A stretch of DNA of 64,000 nucleotides from positions 21,491,689 to 21,555,688 of the forward strand of contig NW_004454180.1 of NCBI RefSeq assembly GCF_000283155.1, written 5' to 3'. Position numbers and translations under genes: made by a program. This document shows, piece by piece, positions 38,211-49,680 of the stretch (the stretch's first letter is position 1; every line of letters begins with the position of its first letter). Origin of the DNA: Ceratotherium simum simum. Its lineage: Eukaryota > Chordata > Mammalia > Perissodactyla > Rhinocerotidae. Below the pieces are notes generated by a model that was not told the DNA's origin, searched no databases, and worked only from the letters and a program-made list of their open reading frames with translations.

Positions 38211-39164
38211 TGTACTCCATTTCCTCATAGTCCTGTGCCTATACGATATTAGGATTTGGAAGTGTCAAGGTTACAATACCCGTTTTAGAGACTATCTCTG
38301 CATTCTTCATATTTCCAAATTAGTCCTGGTTCTGTCTACAAACCATAAGCTAGCACTTCCTATTCAGAGCTTTCGCATTCTTAGGCTACTCAGAGGCTAC
38401 TAATGGGGGGAGCAGGGGATACATAAGCAATGTCTGCTCTTGCAAAGAGCCTGTGGGACAGAGTGCATTTAGCACTGGAAAGCCTGCTGTGACTAGCTAA
38501 AGAGTCCAAAATATGTTAGTAGAAATGATTTCCACTTGCTGTGATAACAAAAATTATATTTAGCTAATGCCACAAGTTCTGCTAGGCAAATACATGTGTT
38601 TTGCATTTAAATAAATAGGAAAATAAATTACTTCTTGTTTAATAAGTGCTAATTAGTGACTTAATCTTTCATGATATGGAACCCAATGCAGAGATAGATT
38701 ACAGGATATGTTCGTGAATTGGAAATTCCTGTTCTAAACCTTTTTCTTTTCTAACATTTGATCCCAGAGAGCTTATATATCAGTCACAATGCTGTCAAAT
38801 GAGAAAATGGGTAAAGGCATGAATAAGGATCCATTTTATACTTGCTCTGAAGGTTGATTCTTAGTCAACATACGAGAACATGCCTCAGTTAGAACTATAT
38901 GTGTGTCTATAAATCCTCAAAGCAAAATCTAGTGTATAATTCAGGGTTTCACATGCAAAAGTCAACTAATCATGATTAATTATATATAGTTTTTTGCCAA
39001 GTGCCAATTTGTTTAATGTTAATTTGTTTTATTAGTTTAAATTTGATCACTGCCTTGTTTCTTCTCATCATATATATGTGCCTACTCTCTACAGCCAGTT
39101 CATAATTTACTTACATGCTTAGGAAATGAATTTCTTAATCCAAGATTCGTATAGTCGTCACTTC
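38211..39164. other. Unassigned AT-rich DNA
   Basis: No gene or repeat recognised. Confidence 0.4.
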
Positions 39165-39300
39165 ATATATGTTAGTTGATTCACTCATTCACTAAACACA
39201 ACGGGTGAACTCAAAGCCAAGAAAATAAAGGCAGGGTGTGTTTCTTAAGAAGTTCACAGCCTAATAAATTGAGTGACTAAGGATTACAATTGAACTAATT
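39165..39300 (-). repeat. L2 3' remnant
   Basis: 'gattcactcattcactaaac', 'ggcagggtgtgtttcttaag' and 'aagttcacagcctaataaat' follow the reversed L2 end. Confidence 0.5.
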
Positions 39301-40384
39301 GTAAGACAAATACACAACAACTAACAAATAAGTAACAAATAAATAAGTCAAGGTCCAGTTATGCATAACACTGACACTAACATCAGGTGCTCACAGGCCA
39401 GCAACCCTTGAAGCTTCATTGTAAAGTATGTGTAATTTCTTCCAGCACGTTTTTGGTTGTAATATTAAGTATTACCCATTTTATAATAATCCTTGCATTT
39501 TCACCCCAGTTAATTTGAATATTTTTGTAAAAGGTTAATCCTAAATTATAAAATGTTGTTATTACCAAAAACAATAAATGATTTTAATTAAGTATTTCAG
39601 GTTGTAATCTGATTAACATTTCGGGAATAATTTTCTATGCCCCGTCTAGAGCATTACAGACTCTTTGCTCTTCTTGGAAACAATGTCATCTGAATGTTGC
39701 CAAAGATAGAGGTGAACACAACATCTCATGTAAAAGACCATTTCCTATATTGTTCACCATCTCCCTTCCAAAAACCTATGCTAAAAGCAGGGTTCGGGAA
39801 AATAATGTCTTGAGATGCTGCTAAACATTAAATGACCACAAATTTTCAGGCTAATCAAGGTCTGAAATAGATGTTTTTCTTTGCTGCTTGAACAAGGCAA
39901 AACAGTTTTCTCTGAGGAGGGCTCCTGAATTCTTTTAGAATAATCCAGTCTACATTTTACATTCATTGGGCATCAAGTTAAACGTCCACATTGATAGAAT
40001 TATGGGCCAAATAGCTTCTTTGTTTTTCAACACAGTATTGTTAACGTAGTCACCATGCTCTACATTAGTTACAAATACAGCTGTGCAACTTATCGTACAA
40101 GTAAGAAACACGTTGTACAAACCACACAATAAATGAGAGATTCTAGATTTGGAGACATTTCTGGAATGACTAAGTCCATTTTCTTTCTAATATACAATGT
40201 TTTTATGCTTGAAAAACTTTCTAGTAAAATGACTACCATAACCTAACCTATGATTCATGTGTGATTCAATTACAATTGAAGAACTTGATAAATGGAAGGA
40301 AATGAAAGAAATTTATTTTTTACATAATCTTCATCTTCCTCAAACGCTGCATCACTGTTTCACTTCTTATTCAATGATTGCTCG
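39301..40384. other. Unassigned AT-rich DNA
   Basis: No gene or repeat recognised. Confidence 0.4.
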
Positions 40385-40510
40385 ACAGTAATAGCTGTTA
40401 ACTACTGAGCACCTCTTCATGATCCTGACTGCAGATATTACGTTACTATAGCTGAGAACACCAAGACTTAGAGATGTTAAGCGGTCTATGCAAGGTCACA
40501 CACGTTGTTT
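40385..40510 (+). repeat. MIR SINE fragment
   Basis: 'taatagctgttaactactga', 'gagcacctcttcatgatcct', then 'cttagagatgttaagcggtc' and 'caaggtcacacacg' match a MIR core in plus orientation. Confidence 0.55.
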
Positions 40511-40599
40511 TCAATTAAACTAAAATATAATTTTTTTGTTTCACTTCTAAAGGTTCCAAGACCCTGAGGACTTTGAATAACATCTACAACTTCATCTTT

Positions 40600-40920
40600 T
40601 ACCAACTTCCTTTGGGGCTCATCTGCTTGTCCAGCTATGTGTCCAGATGATCTTGCACAGATCTCACATAAATTGCCTTATGCATGTTGTGGCGTTGTCT
40701 CTACCTGTGATGCCCTTATCTCTATTCTTCTCAACCCACCACTCCCTCTGCCTTCATGACTGCACTCCCCCGGAGATCCCACCTGGACCAAGCCTCCTGA
40801 GTCTTCACATCCTCCTCTTTATATTTCTCTGTTTCCTCTTCCCATATGAGTTTGTGCTTCATGAAGTTCTCCTTTGTTGGTGAAGTGACCCATTGACTGG
40901 TCTACCTCACCTGAACCTCT
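40600..40920 (+). repeat. Possible L2-like pyrimidine-rich fragment
   Basis: Pyrimidine-rich stretch ('cctgtgatgcccttatctct', 'cttcacatcctcctctttat') reminiscent of L2. The 78-codon ORF at 40647-40883 is incidental. Family assignment is weak. Confidence 0.3.
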
Positions 40921-43131
40921 CTGCGAAGAAAACATTACGTGACACAATTCTAAACCAAATCCATCTTCAAGGCAAACAGTGTTCAAAGCATCCACTGTTC
41001 AGGCAAACAGTGAAATTATGATAAGATGGTACTTGGGATTTCCTTAGTGAGATACAAGCAAGAGAGAAGCTTACCACTAATGAGTATCAACTGAGCTATT
41101 CAGAAAGGTTTACCAGAGACAAAGAAAAACTAATTGTTTACAACTGTGGAGAACTATGTAAATTCCCTAAACAATAAATGATGTGTTCATACTCTTTTTC
41201 CTTTTGTAATACTTTTATATTTTATGGTGTCAGATTCATAGCTGAGATGGAATTTAGTGAATTATTATTTCTTTTAAGGACTGACCATATTTTGTGTGGT
41301 AAAAATAATATCTTGCATCTGTATATTGTTTTACAACATATAACACAGTTTCACTAAGGTTATCACATTTGGTCCTCATAGCATTCCTGAGAGGAAAGCA
41401 AGAAAGAAAATTCTATAGGGTGTTCTTTATAACCTTCTGAACCTCCATCTCTCAGCATAATCATGTTTTCCACATCTGTCTCACACTCTCTTTTTATGTA
41501 TTTCATATTTTATTAAATTATAATCACAAACTTTGAATAAACAGACACTATCTTCTCCCATGGAGATATTATGTTATTTTAGTTCACAAACAAAAATGAA
41601 AGAAACAGAAAACTTCAAGTGTTTCAGCTTGCTAAGGAGAACCTATGTTATACCTGATTCGACCTCCATCATGCCGATTAATACAAAAAAAATCCTAAAA
41701 TTTTGTTTATACAGCTCTAACAAGAGGTTTATATTAAATTTAATAGCTATCCTATTTGAAATTATCGTAGAAATCATTACAAAGGAACACTGCAATTCTA
41801 TGGTGGATGATCTATTGTTTTAGTTTCATTAGTGGAGAAATTTGAGACAAGCAAACGGATAGAGCAACATTCTGGAGGAATTGCAGCAGGAACAGCAGTA
41901 AACTGCCTATTGCTTTGCTACAGATCATATTTGAGTGGTTGAGATTTCACTGCCCTGAAGCAGGTTCTATTACAGTCCATTTATTTGTCAGGGTAGGATT
42001 TTATTAGCAACCAGTTCCAGGTCTCGCATGAGAATGAATCTTCCCACAGCCTGAGCGTAAAAGACTAATGGAGTTCAAAATCAACACCGCATTTGAAAGC
42101 TCTAGCCCAGGATCGGTGAGGTGAGGAGGTTGAAGTTAATGTTCCATTCTGTTCTGCTCAGATGAAGCTGAAAACAAATACTACATGTGTGTATGTGTTT
42201 TCATCTCGATCTGTTGGTGATGAGTATTAGCTCTCTATCTATTTTGGCTTACCCACACGGTTGTGCTGATGGTAAATCAAAGTTGTAGGACAGTCATGAA
42301 AGGAAAATTGTGACTTTAGCCGTTTTAAAAAAGAAAAAATATGATGAGGTTAGACATCTGTTGTAAAACACCGGAATTGCACAAAGGATTGTGAAGGCAC
42401 TTAAAGCTAGCTCAACCTCTCAGGGACACTGGAGGGTCAGCTGGCAAAAAAAAGGAAGGGAAAAAAAAAAGACTTTATGTAAAATTTGGTCGAATTATTC
42501 AATAGGAGAATTCCACATCTGTATACTAATATTTTAATGATATCCTGTTTTATAAGAGTAGTAAAAAATTGCTAATATTGTTTAAAAATTATTCTAGGTT
42601 AGAAATAACACTACTTATTTTAAAGATTATCTAAATAAGGCTATCGACAGTAGGAAAAAAAATTCTCTTTAACTCCCACAGAATTTTTAAGGATGTTTAA
42701 ACAGTTGCCTGCCCAAATTTCTTGATTTATATAGGGTCCAGGAATCCAATGGTTAAGAACTTGAATCCCATTCAGACATAACCTAACATACCTGATATAT
42801 CGAATTGTATATTTTTCTCAGGGGTGGAGTTCTAGAAGGTAGTGTCTAGAGAGGGGCCAAGCAGAATGCAAGCATCATGGTGAAAAATGGTGCTGGCAGG
42901 ACCCATAGACCCAGCAGCAGCTCTGCGAGTTGTGAGTGAGCTGCGGTCACTGGTACAGTATAACGTTGCATGTGAATACATCCTAACAGAGCTTCACACC
43001 AGCTATCACCTCTTCTTAAATACCTGCTTGTTCTGAAGAGAAAGGGACTATTACTAAGGACCTCAGTACCTTGGCTGCAGCACCCTGTTCTCCCAACACT
43101 TAAAAAAAAAATTTTATTCTGGAAAAGAGAG
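40921..43131. other. Mostly unassigned DNA
   Basis: A MIR-like scrap ('atcacatttggtcctcatag') sits near 41364-41400. The 96-codon plus ORF at 41533-41823 is AT-rich and unremarkable. The stretch 41860-42140 is less AT-rich and may be single copy. Confidence 0.35.
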
Positions 43132-43359
43132 GTGCTTGCCTGCAGGAGAGAAAAAGAAATGAGTTACAAAGCATCAGGATTCAAGAAAAAGAAAGAACCA
43201 AGCAGCAACCACAAGAAAACAGTGGGCAAGCTCACCTCGTCGGTGGTTAAGTTGAGCAGCGATGACATTTCAAAGCTCTGGAGATATGGAGGCAAGCCAC
43301 AGGGAGAGATCCTCACCAAACACAAACGAAAACAGAACAGCAGTGGCCTTTATGAGTAG
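43132..43359 (+). other. Lysine-rich ORF, unrecognised (possible retrocopy remnant)
   Basis: A 75-codon open frame rich in Lys and Ser, ending at a TAG, with the runs 'KKKKE' and 'KHKRKQ'. It follows an A10 run at 43101-43110 and purine-rich DNA. I do not recognise the peptide. It could be a fragment of a basic nuclear or ribosomal-type protein in a processed pseudogene, but no longer homology, poly-A tail or flanking duplication was seen. Confidence 0.2.
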
Positions 43360-43770
43360 CTGGTATGCAAGACAAACTCTGTCTCCACCTTGAAGACTCC
43401 TAGAGAATTAACTGAGTGGGTAAGGAGTAAGGCCTACCTCTTGGCAGTTTGAAATTACTAATGCATAGGATGAATGTTCAAATTATTAAAGTGATCTTCC
43501 TTCAGATCCTCAGACTAGTGGGTCCTTGAAACTTACAAATGGTACTTCAGCCATTGCAGCCAGCTGATCTCGTGGAAATTCATTACTATACCAGAACCTC
43601 CCAGAAGCCTGCCCTCATCTTGAAAGAACATAACCTGACAGGTTCAGAAGCCTACCTACAAGGGATCTTCCCACACACAGAATAATTTATTTTTAGTGCA
43701 TAACCTGGAAAGTCATATTTTTTTTCCCTCATCTCAAAACCTCTCAATTTCAATTTTCTTTCTGGATGTT
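43360..43770. other. Unassigned non-coding DNA
   Basis: No gene or repeat recognised before the next ERE. Confidence 0.4.
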
Positions 43771-43783
43771 TCTTCTATCTTCT

Positions 43784-43975
43784 TTTTTTTTTTTTTTAAT
43801 TAATTTTTTTTCCCCACCAAAGCCCCAGTAGATAGTTGTATGTCATAGATGCACAGCCTTTTAGTTGCTGTATGTGGGACGCGGCCCCAACATGGCCGGA
43901 GAAGCGGTGCAATCCGAACCCGGGCCGCCAGCAGCGGAGCGCGCTCACCTAACCGCTAAGACACGGGGCCGGCCC
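43784..43975 (-). repeat. ERE SINE lacking the 3' modules
   Basis: The T-rich tail ('tttaattaattttttttcccc') runs straight into the long-form linker 'ccaccaaagccccagtagat', then 'tatgtgggacgcggccccaa', CpG-rich 'gcggagcgcgctcacctaac' and 'ggggccggccc'. Both 'gagctaacat' modules of other copies are absent, yet a perfect target-site duplication 'tcttctatcttct' (43771-43783 and 43976-43988) shows the insertion is complete as it stands. Confidence 0.88.
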
Positions 43976-44249
43976 TCTTCTATCTTCTTGCCTTAATAAA
44001 ATCTAGTTTTTCTTTGAGGAGTTGCTTCTCCTCATGCCCTCTCCAAAAGAAGTAACTGTGTATTCATAGTTCTTAAACTGCAGGGTCAGAATATGGAGCT
44101 GGTGTCCGTCATTCTTACCACACTGCACCTCTACTGTCACTATTTTCTGACTGTCTTTTAAAATGTTTAGTGTTTGATTCACTGAATGTCCTCTGTTCTT
44201 CTTTATTCCAGCATCTGTCAACCACCCTGCCCATTTATCTCACTTAGCA

Positions 44250-46740
44250 AAGACTTTGGTACTTGGCTCACCATATTTCTCTTTACTAAACCTGGTATCA
44301 TGCTGGATAATTTTAATATCTCAGCAAACTAGCCATTCTTAACTTCATCTTCAAACATTTTTTGACCTTCCTTCTTAGCCACCCACTTACTTGGCTACAT
44401 CCTGTACGTTGTAATTACACATTTCTAATTCATCTCTAAAAATCTCTTTGTCGAGCTTTATATTCTGCTCTTATAACATTTTTACTTTTCCAGTTTGCTC
44501 ATCTAGTTAATCCCACTTCGGTCTTTTACAGCTTTATTGAGACTTCCAGCTTAGCAACCCTCTACCTGCTCCAAATACATCATTCAAGTTGTCCCCTCTT
44601 ATCCATCTTACTCATAATCTTATTATTTTTTTCTCTATTTCAGGAAACATCATAGGATGTTGTTAAGAACAGGGACTCTATAGCCACAAAATATGGGTTC
44701 AGATCTCATCCCTGACACCTCCTAGGTGGTTAACTTTGTTCTTAAATTTCTGTTCCTTAGTGTTCTCAACTAGAGTACTTATTTCACAGGGTTTGGTGAG
44801 GGCAAACTGACTAATATACGTAAAATACTTAAATCTTGATTGGTAGAAATTAACAAATATAATTTACATATAAGCATTTATTATCATAAATTACACAGTT
44901 TGCCAAATAGGTTTGTAAGTATAAACACTTATTTATATGTATCTAATTATAAATGCTATTTTTACTTATTTTAATTTTTGTATCCATTTATCTAAAATTA
45001 TACATTTTTGACAAACTGTGAGCTCCCATGTTTATTCTATTTTTACCCCACTCCTCTGACAAGTCTCAAAACACGGATCAAACCAATGATTCATTTTCAC
45101 TGTACCTCTATCTAAGTAGCTGACTCCTGCTGGAGAGAGTTCCATATTTGGTACCACTACAAATTCATGGTCATAAAACTCAAGCCCTTGTATTCTCTGG
45201 CCACTTTATTATTCCTTTCTTTTTAAAGCCACTCTCACCCTCTCCACTACAACTGGTAAATTCTTCACTCTCCTGATTCCTGCTGCCTAAAATTTCCCCC
45301 CACATCTTAGTCAATACTATCATCTTCTTCACATAAAACACGTAAAGGGTATTAGGCCAGTAAGCATGAGTTCTATTAATTTCCCTCCACTAAACAAACT
45401 AACCTGCTTCTAATCGTACCTTTCTTCATTCTTATCTCTTGTAATAGACGGGATGCCCTGCTTACTATCTCAAATCAGTCCTGCCACCTATGTTTTGATC
45501 CATCCCTCCTACCAACTTAGGAAAGTACACTATTTTTTTTCCATTTATTTGTGTGTTTATTAACCATGGCCTCTCAACTGGATCTTGCACATTACTTTTA
45601 AGTGTTTTTATATCCCTTTCCGCATAAGGAAACAACAAAGTGCCGACCCCAAACTCCCAGACACCAATCCCTGTCTTTTTCTCATGCTTTCTGAAGAAAA
45701 CTTCTAATAAGAATTGCTTTTATTCACTCTTTATTTCATCATTTCTCATTCTCTGCTCAATTCACTTCAGTTTGGCTTCTGACAAATTATGATCTCACTA
45801 AGGTCATCAGTGTGAACTTTTTTGATTTTTCTTTTTCCTTGACTCGTGGGCAGCATTCATTGATTTCCTCCTCTTTCTCAGAATAATGGATTCTCCCAAT
45901 CTCGGTAACTCTACACCCCTTCGGCATCCTCACACCTATCTAGCTATTTCTTCTTTTTCTCTTTTACGAGCTCATTCTCATCTATTCAACTCTTATAAGT
46001 TGGAGTTCTTTAAGATTCAGTCTAGGTTCTCTTCTGAATATATAATCTCTCTCTCCAAAATTATATCTCTTTTGCTCTTTAACTAATACTTATAATTCAA
46101 ATGACTCGTTTTATATCTTTAACCTGTATCTCCTCTGAAGTCTAGACCCTTATATCTGCCTCAAATCTACAGTTAGAAGCTTCAGTGTCACTTTAAACTC
46201 AACGTATTCAAGAAGAAGCATGATCATTCACTCTACACCTGGATTTCCTTCTGCATTCCTTTTCTAAATGAATGGCAACACCATCCATCTAGTTGTGCAA
46301 GTCAAAATCTAAGAATCTATTTGATTGTCTTCTTTTCCCTCATTTCCGGTGTCTAATTCATCTCCCAATTTCTAAGTCATTCTACCAATATATTTTGATT
46401 CTGTTTCCTTCTCTACATTTTATTTATTGTGCCCTATTCTGGGGCCCGATCATCTCTCATCTTCATATAACCTCTGAACAAGTTTCTCCACATCAGTTTT
46501 TGCCCCTGTTCAATCAGTTCCCTTTATTGCAGTTACAGGAATCATTTGTCTTTTCAAAAAGCAAATTTTATAATGTCACTCCATTGTCTCTCCCTTTCAG
46601 GACTCTCCAATTGCTTCCAAACGCCCTTCAAAAAAAGGTCAAAATCCTTAACACAGTCTAAAAAGTAATGCATAATCTTACCCCACTGTAAAACCTTCCA
46701 GTGTTATTTCAGGGGATGCTTCAACATTTTCTAAGGGATC
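44250..46740 (+). repeat. L2 LINE, long decayed copy through EN/RT region
   Basis: Conceptual plus-strand reading, with many stops and shifts, follows the L2 protein order. It shows an endonuclease-end-like 'LDNFNI' near 44303, the 'QFGF' then 'AAFI' reverse-transcriptase phrases near 45760-45870 ('gtttggcttctgacaaatta', 'gtgggcagcattcattgatt'), a thumb region with 'ISH' near 46455 and an 'ITSEQVS' stretch. The nucleotide text ('aatggcaacaccatccatct', 'tcactccattgtctctccct') fits L2. About 2.5 kb, long for this family. The 122-codon ORF at 46293-46661 is a piece of it. Confidence 0.7.
44670..44860 (+). repeat. MIR SINE nested in the L2
   Basis: 'atatgggttcagatctcatc', 'cctgacacctcctaggtggt', 'gttccttagtgttctcaact' and 'atatacgtaaaatacttaaa' match MIR. 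It interrupts the L2 reading, so it inserted later. Confidence 0.6.
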
Positions 46741-46784
46741 TTATTTTTTAGGGGAAGGTTGTTTATTTATTCATTTATGCTTTT

Positions 46785-46941
46785 TTATTTAAAACAGCTT
46801 CATTGAGATTTTATATACAAATACACATACTTAATGTGTACAATTTGATGAGTTTGGAGTACGCAAACACCTGTGATACCATTACCAGAATAAAGGTAAT
46901 AGACATATCCAACACCTCCCAGAGTTTGCTTGCATCTCCTT

Positions 46942-46979
<38 letters not shown>

Positions 46980-47725
46980 TAAGAACACTTAACATGAGAT
47001 ATTTTGCACAATGTTGTTTTGTTAACATAGGCACTATATTATACAGTAGATCTCTAGAACTTATTTATTTCGTGTAACTGAAACTTTATACCCATTGAAG
47101 AGCAACCCCCCATCTATCCCTTCCTGTAACCCCTGGCACCTATCATTCTACTCTCTGCTTCTATGAGTTTGACTGTTTTGTATACCTCATATAAGTAGAA
47201 TCATGCAGTATTTGTCCCTCTATAACTGATTTATTTCCCTAGTATAATGTCCTCAAGGTTCATCACGTTGTTGTATATTGCAGGATTTTCTTCTTTTTTT
47301 AAGGTTGAACAATATTCCATTATATATATATGACATTTTCTCTATTCACCCATTCGTCAATGAACATTTATGTTGTTTCCTCATCTTGGCTCTTGTACCT
47401 CAATGAATATGGGAGTGCAAATATCTCTTTGAGATCCTGATTTCAATTATTTTGGATAAATACCTAGAAGTGTGATTGCTGAATCATATAATAGTTCTAT
47501 TTTCAATTTTTTGAGGAACCTCCGTACTGTTTTCCAAGCAGCTCTACCATTTTACATTTTCATCAACAGTACCTAAGGGTTCCATTTTTTCCATATCCTT
47601 GCCAACTCTTGTCTTTTGTTTTTTTGATAATACCCATCCTAACTGGTGTGAGATGATATCTCATTGTGGTTTTGATTTGCATTTCCCTGACATTTAGTGA
47701 TGTTTAGCATCTTTTCACATACCAA
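46785..47725 (-). repeat. Old L1 3' half (L1M-type)
   Basis: The tail side 'ttaaaacagcttcattgaga' opens an old L1 3' UTR read in reverse. It continues with 'ccctggcacctatcattcta', 'aagtagaatcatgcagtatt', 'gaacaatattccattatata', 'ggataaatacctagaagtgt' and 'taactggtgtgagatgatat', the antisense of the ORF2 C-terminal coding region. Well-recognised arrangement, about 940 bp. Confidence 0.85.
46938..46978. repeat. (GT)n microsatellite inside the L1
   Basis: About 18 GT units with one 'ttt' break near the start. It lies in the L1 3' UTR and is read as His/Thr repeats in spurious minus ORFs. Confidence 0.92.
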
Positions 47726-48349
47726 ATAATTTTGCTATACCAAGAAAACCACTGAATTCAAAAAAATTAATCAAAATGTTTTTACATTAAATACTGTGAT
47801 TTAATTATTGACTTTAGTTTTGGAATCTCAGCATTTAAATCTATCTAATTATGTATAGGTCTATGAAAATATTTAGATTCTGCATTAGCTAAAATTAATA
47901 TCCAATTAAGCAGGAGAAATGGCATTATACTGACTTCAACTTGATGAAAGTCTGATCCAAATTTTAAATTTAATCCATATTTTAGAATGCATATAATGAC
48001 TTTTACTCTATTTCTGGCATAAATGTTTTGTCATGTTTTAGAAATGTCATATGACATAGTACGTTGTATAAAGGAATATATAGATAAATAGCATTAGTGA
48101 AAATCTTTGTGCTTATGTAAAAATTATTTTGTTTAAAACAAATTTCATGAAACATATCCTATAATAAGTGAAAAAATACATAACAAGGTTACAAATGGAC
48201 TGTTTTTAGAAACAGTAGCCTGTTTGTAAATATGATTTGGCTCCCCAAATGCTTTCATGTATGGGAGTGGTTCAAAATTAGACACATATCATTTCAAACA
48301 GCAGTTCTGTTACTGACTCCACAAAGTGTGTTAGCTAACAGACATAAAA
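47726..48349. other. Unassigned AT-rich DNA
   Basis: No gene or repeat recognised. Confidence 0.4.
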
Positions 48350-48500
48350 CTTGGTACTCTAGTTTCCTTATCTGTAAAGGGGAACAGTAATACCTGCCTC
48401 ACTGAGGTGTTACAAGGATTATACTTCACATACTTAATAATGACTGTAAGCACTAAGCACAGCCCTGACCCACTAAGTCCTAGGTTGGATAATTATTATT
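48350..48500 (+). repeat. MIR SINE
   Basis: 'ctagtttccttatctgtaaa', 'ggggaacagtaatacctgcc', 'tcactgaggtgttacaagga' and 'gtaagcactaagcacagccc' are an easily recognised MIR 3' half in plus orientation. Confidence 0.8.
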
Positions 48501-49549
48501 CAACCCCACATGATTTCTACTTTGCTAGGATGGCACACTGAGTGCAATAATCACTTAATAAACACCAGGCCATGCCATGGCTGCTCAATAAACTTTATTT
48601 TTTATAAATCAATGGCTAATCAATAAGGAGGCGTTTTATATACTATCTCTAGTTTTATTAAGCAAAGAGCAGTAGAGTCCCCATCTGACCAGAACCTAAT
48701 CAGCTCAGTAAGAAATAGGAGATATTGTCACATATGACTTGAAACTTTCTTGATACCCCATATTATTTGAATATTTTGGAGGATGAACAGTAAAATCTAA
48801 TTATGTTAAACCAAACTATACAAAACTGTGACTTTCCCAGCTTTCATAAGTCTTAACTAACTCATTGGCTGGTCACGTTGGATAAGTCTATGTGGCAGAA
48901 AGATTGTCAGCATGTAAGGTTGTTCAAGTTTATGTCTGTGATCCTGTGCATAGCAGGAATAGACTGATTGATGACCTTGATTGTAAAATTGTGGTCGGAA
49001 TTGCCAAGCGATCGTCGTTCACCTGCATCTGTGTATGCAATTTTGCTTTTTCACTCACATTTTGCTTTGCTTTATTTTCTCCCTAACTCACTTCTTCCTC
49101 TGTTATTTGTGGTACTGACTATTCATGATGTTATCCTTGCATTATATTTTAATTTTTATTATGCAAATTTACATATATCATTTAATTTGAAGCACAGAAT
49201 AGCTTCATGAAAACCAGAACTTTGGAAATACAGAAACTAAGATTTAAGACATTTAATACATGAGAAATAGATTTTGAGCTTCTACTTGGAAGTTCCAGCC
49301 AATTCTTTACCCTAACTAATTTTTGGTAAAAGAATGAATCTCAATCTGGGAAGACTGACTTCTTTGACAGAGAATGCATATTATTAATTGAGGGATAAAA
49401 GGAGAAAGCAATTTAGCCATGAATGTGATACATGGCAAAGTATCCTCAGCCTCACAGACAATCATAAAAGTTAAGAGATTTCTCTCAATGTAATTCAACT
49501 GGTAAGCTGAAAAGCAGCTTGATAATTAAAATATTCTGTCTCTTGGTTT
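48501..49549. other. Unassigned non-coding DNA
   Basis: No gene. Two overlapping plus ORFs (48892-49086, 48968-49210) have no family features. A CpG-containing stretch ('gtcggaattgccaagcgatc') lies near 48992-49020. Confidence 0.4.
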
Positions 49550-49680
49550 GCTCTAAAATAATACCCATTGCATAGAATTGTGGGAAATACTAAATGTGAT
49601 TATATATGTAACAAGCTTCACCTAATGCCTCCTATATGGTGGGCGGTCTATAAATACAATTTCCGTTAATGTTGAGGAAA
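49550..49680 (+). repeat. MIR SINE fragment
   Basis: 'gaattgtgggaaatactaaa', 'tgtgattatatatgtaacaa' and 'gggcggtctataaatacaat' follow the MIR 3' region. Confidence 0.5.

Noticed and set aside
46800..47011. Minus ORFs with His/Thr repeats
   Set aside because: They are translations of the (GT)n tract within an L1 3' UTR.
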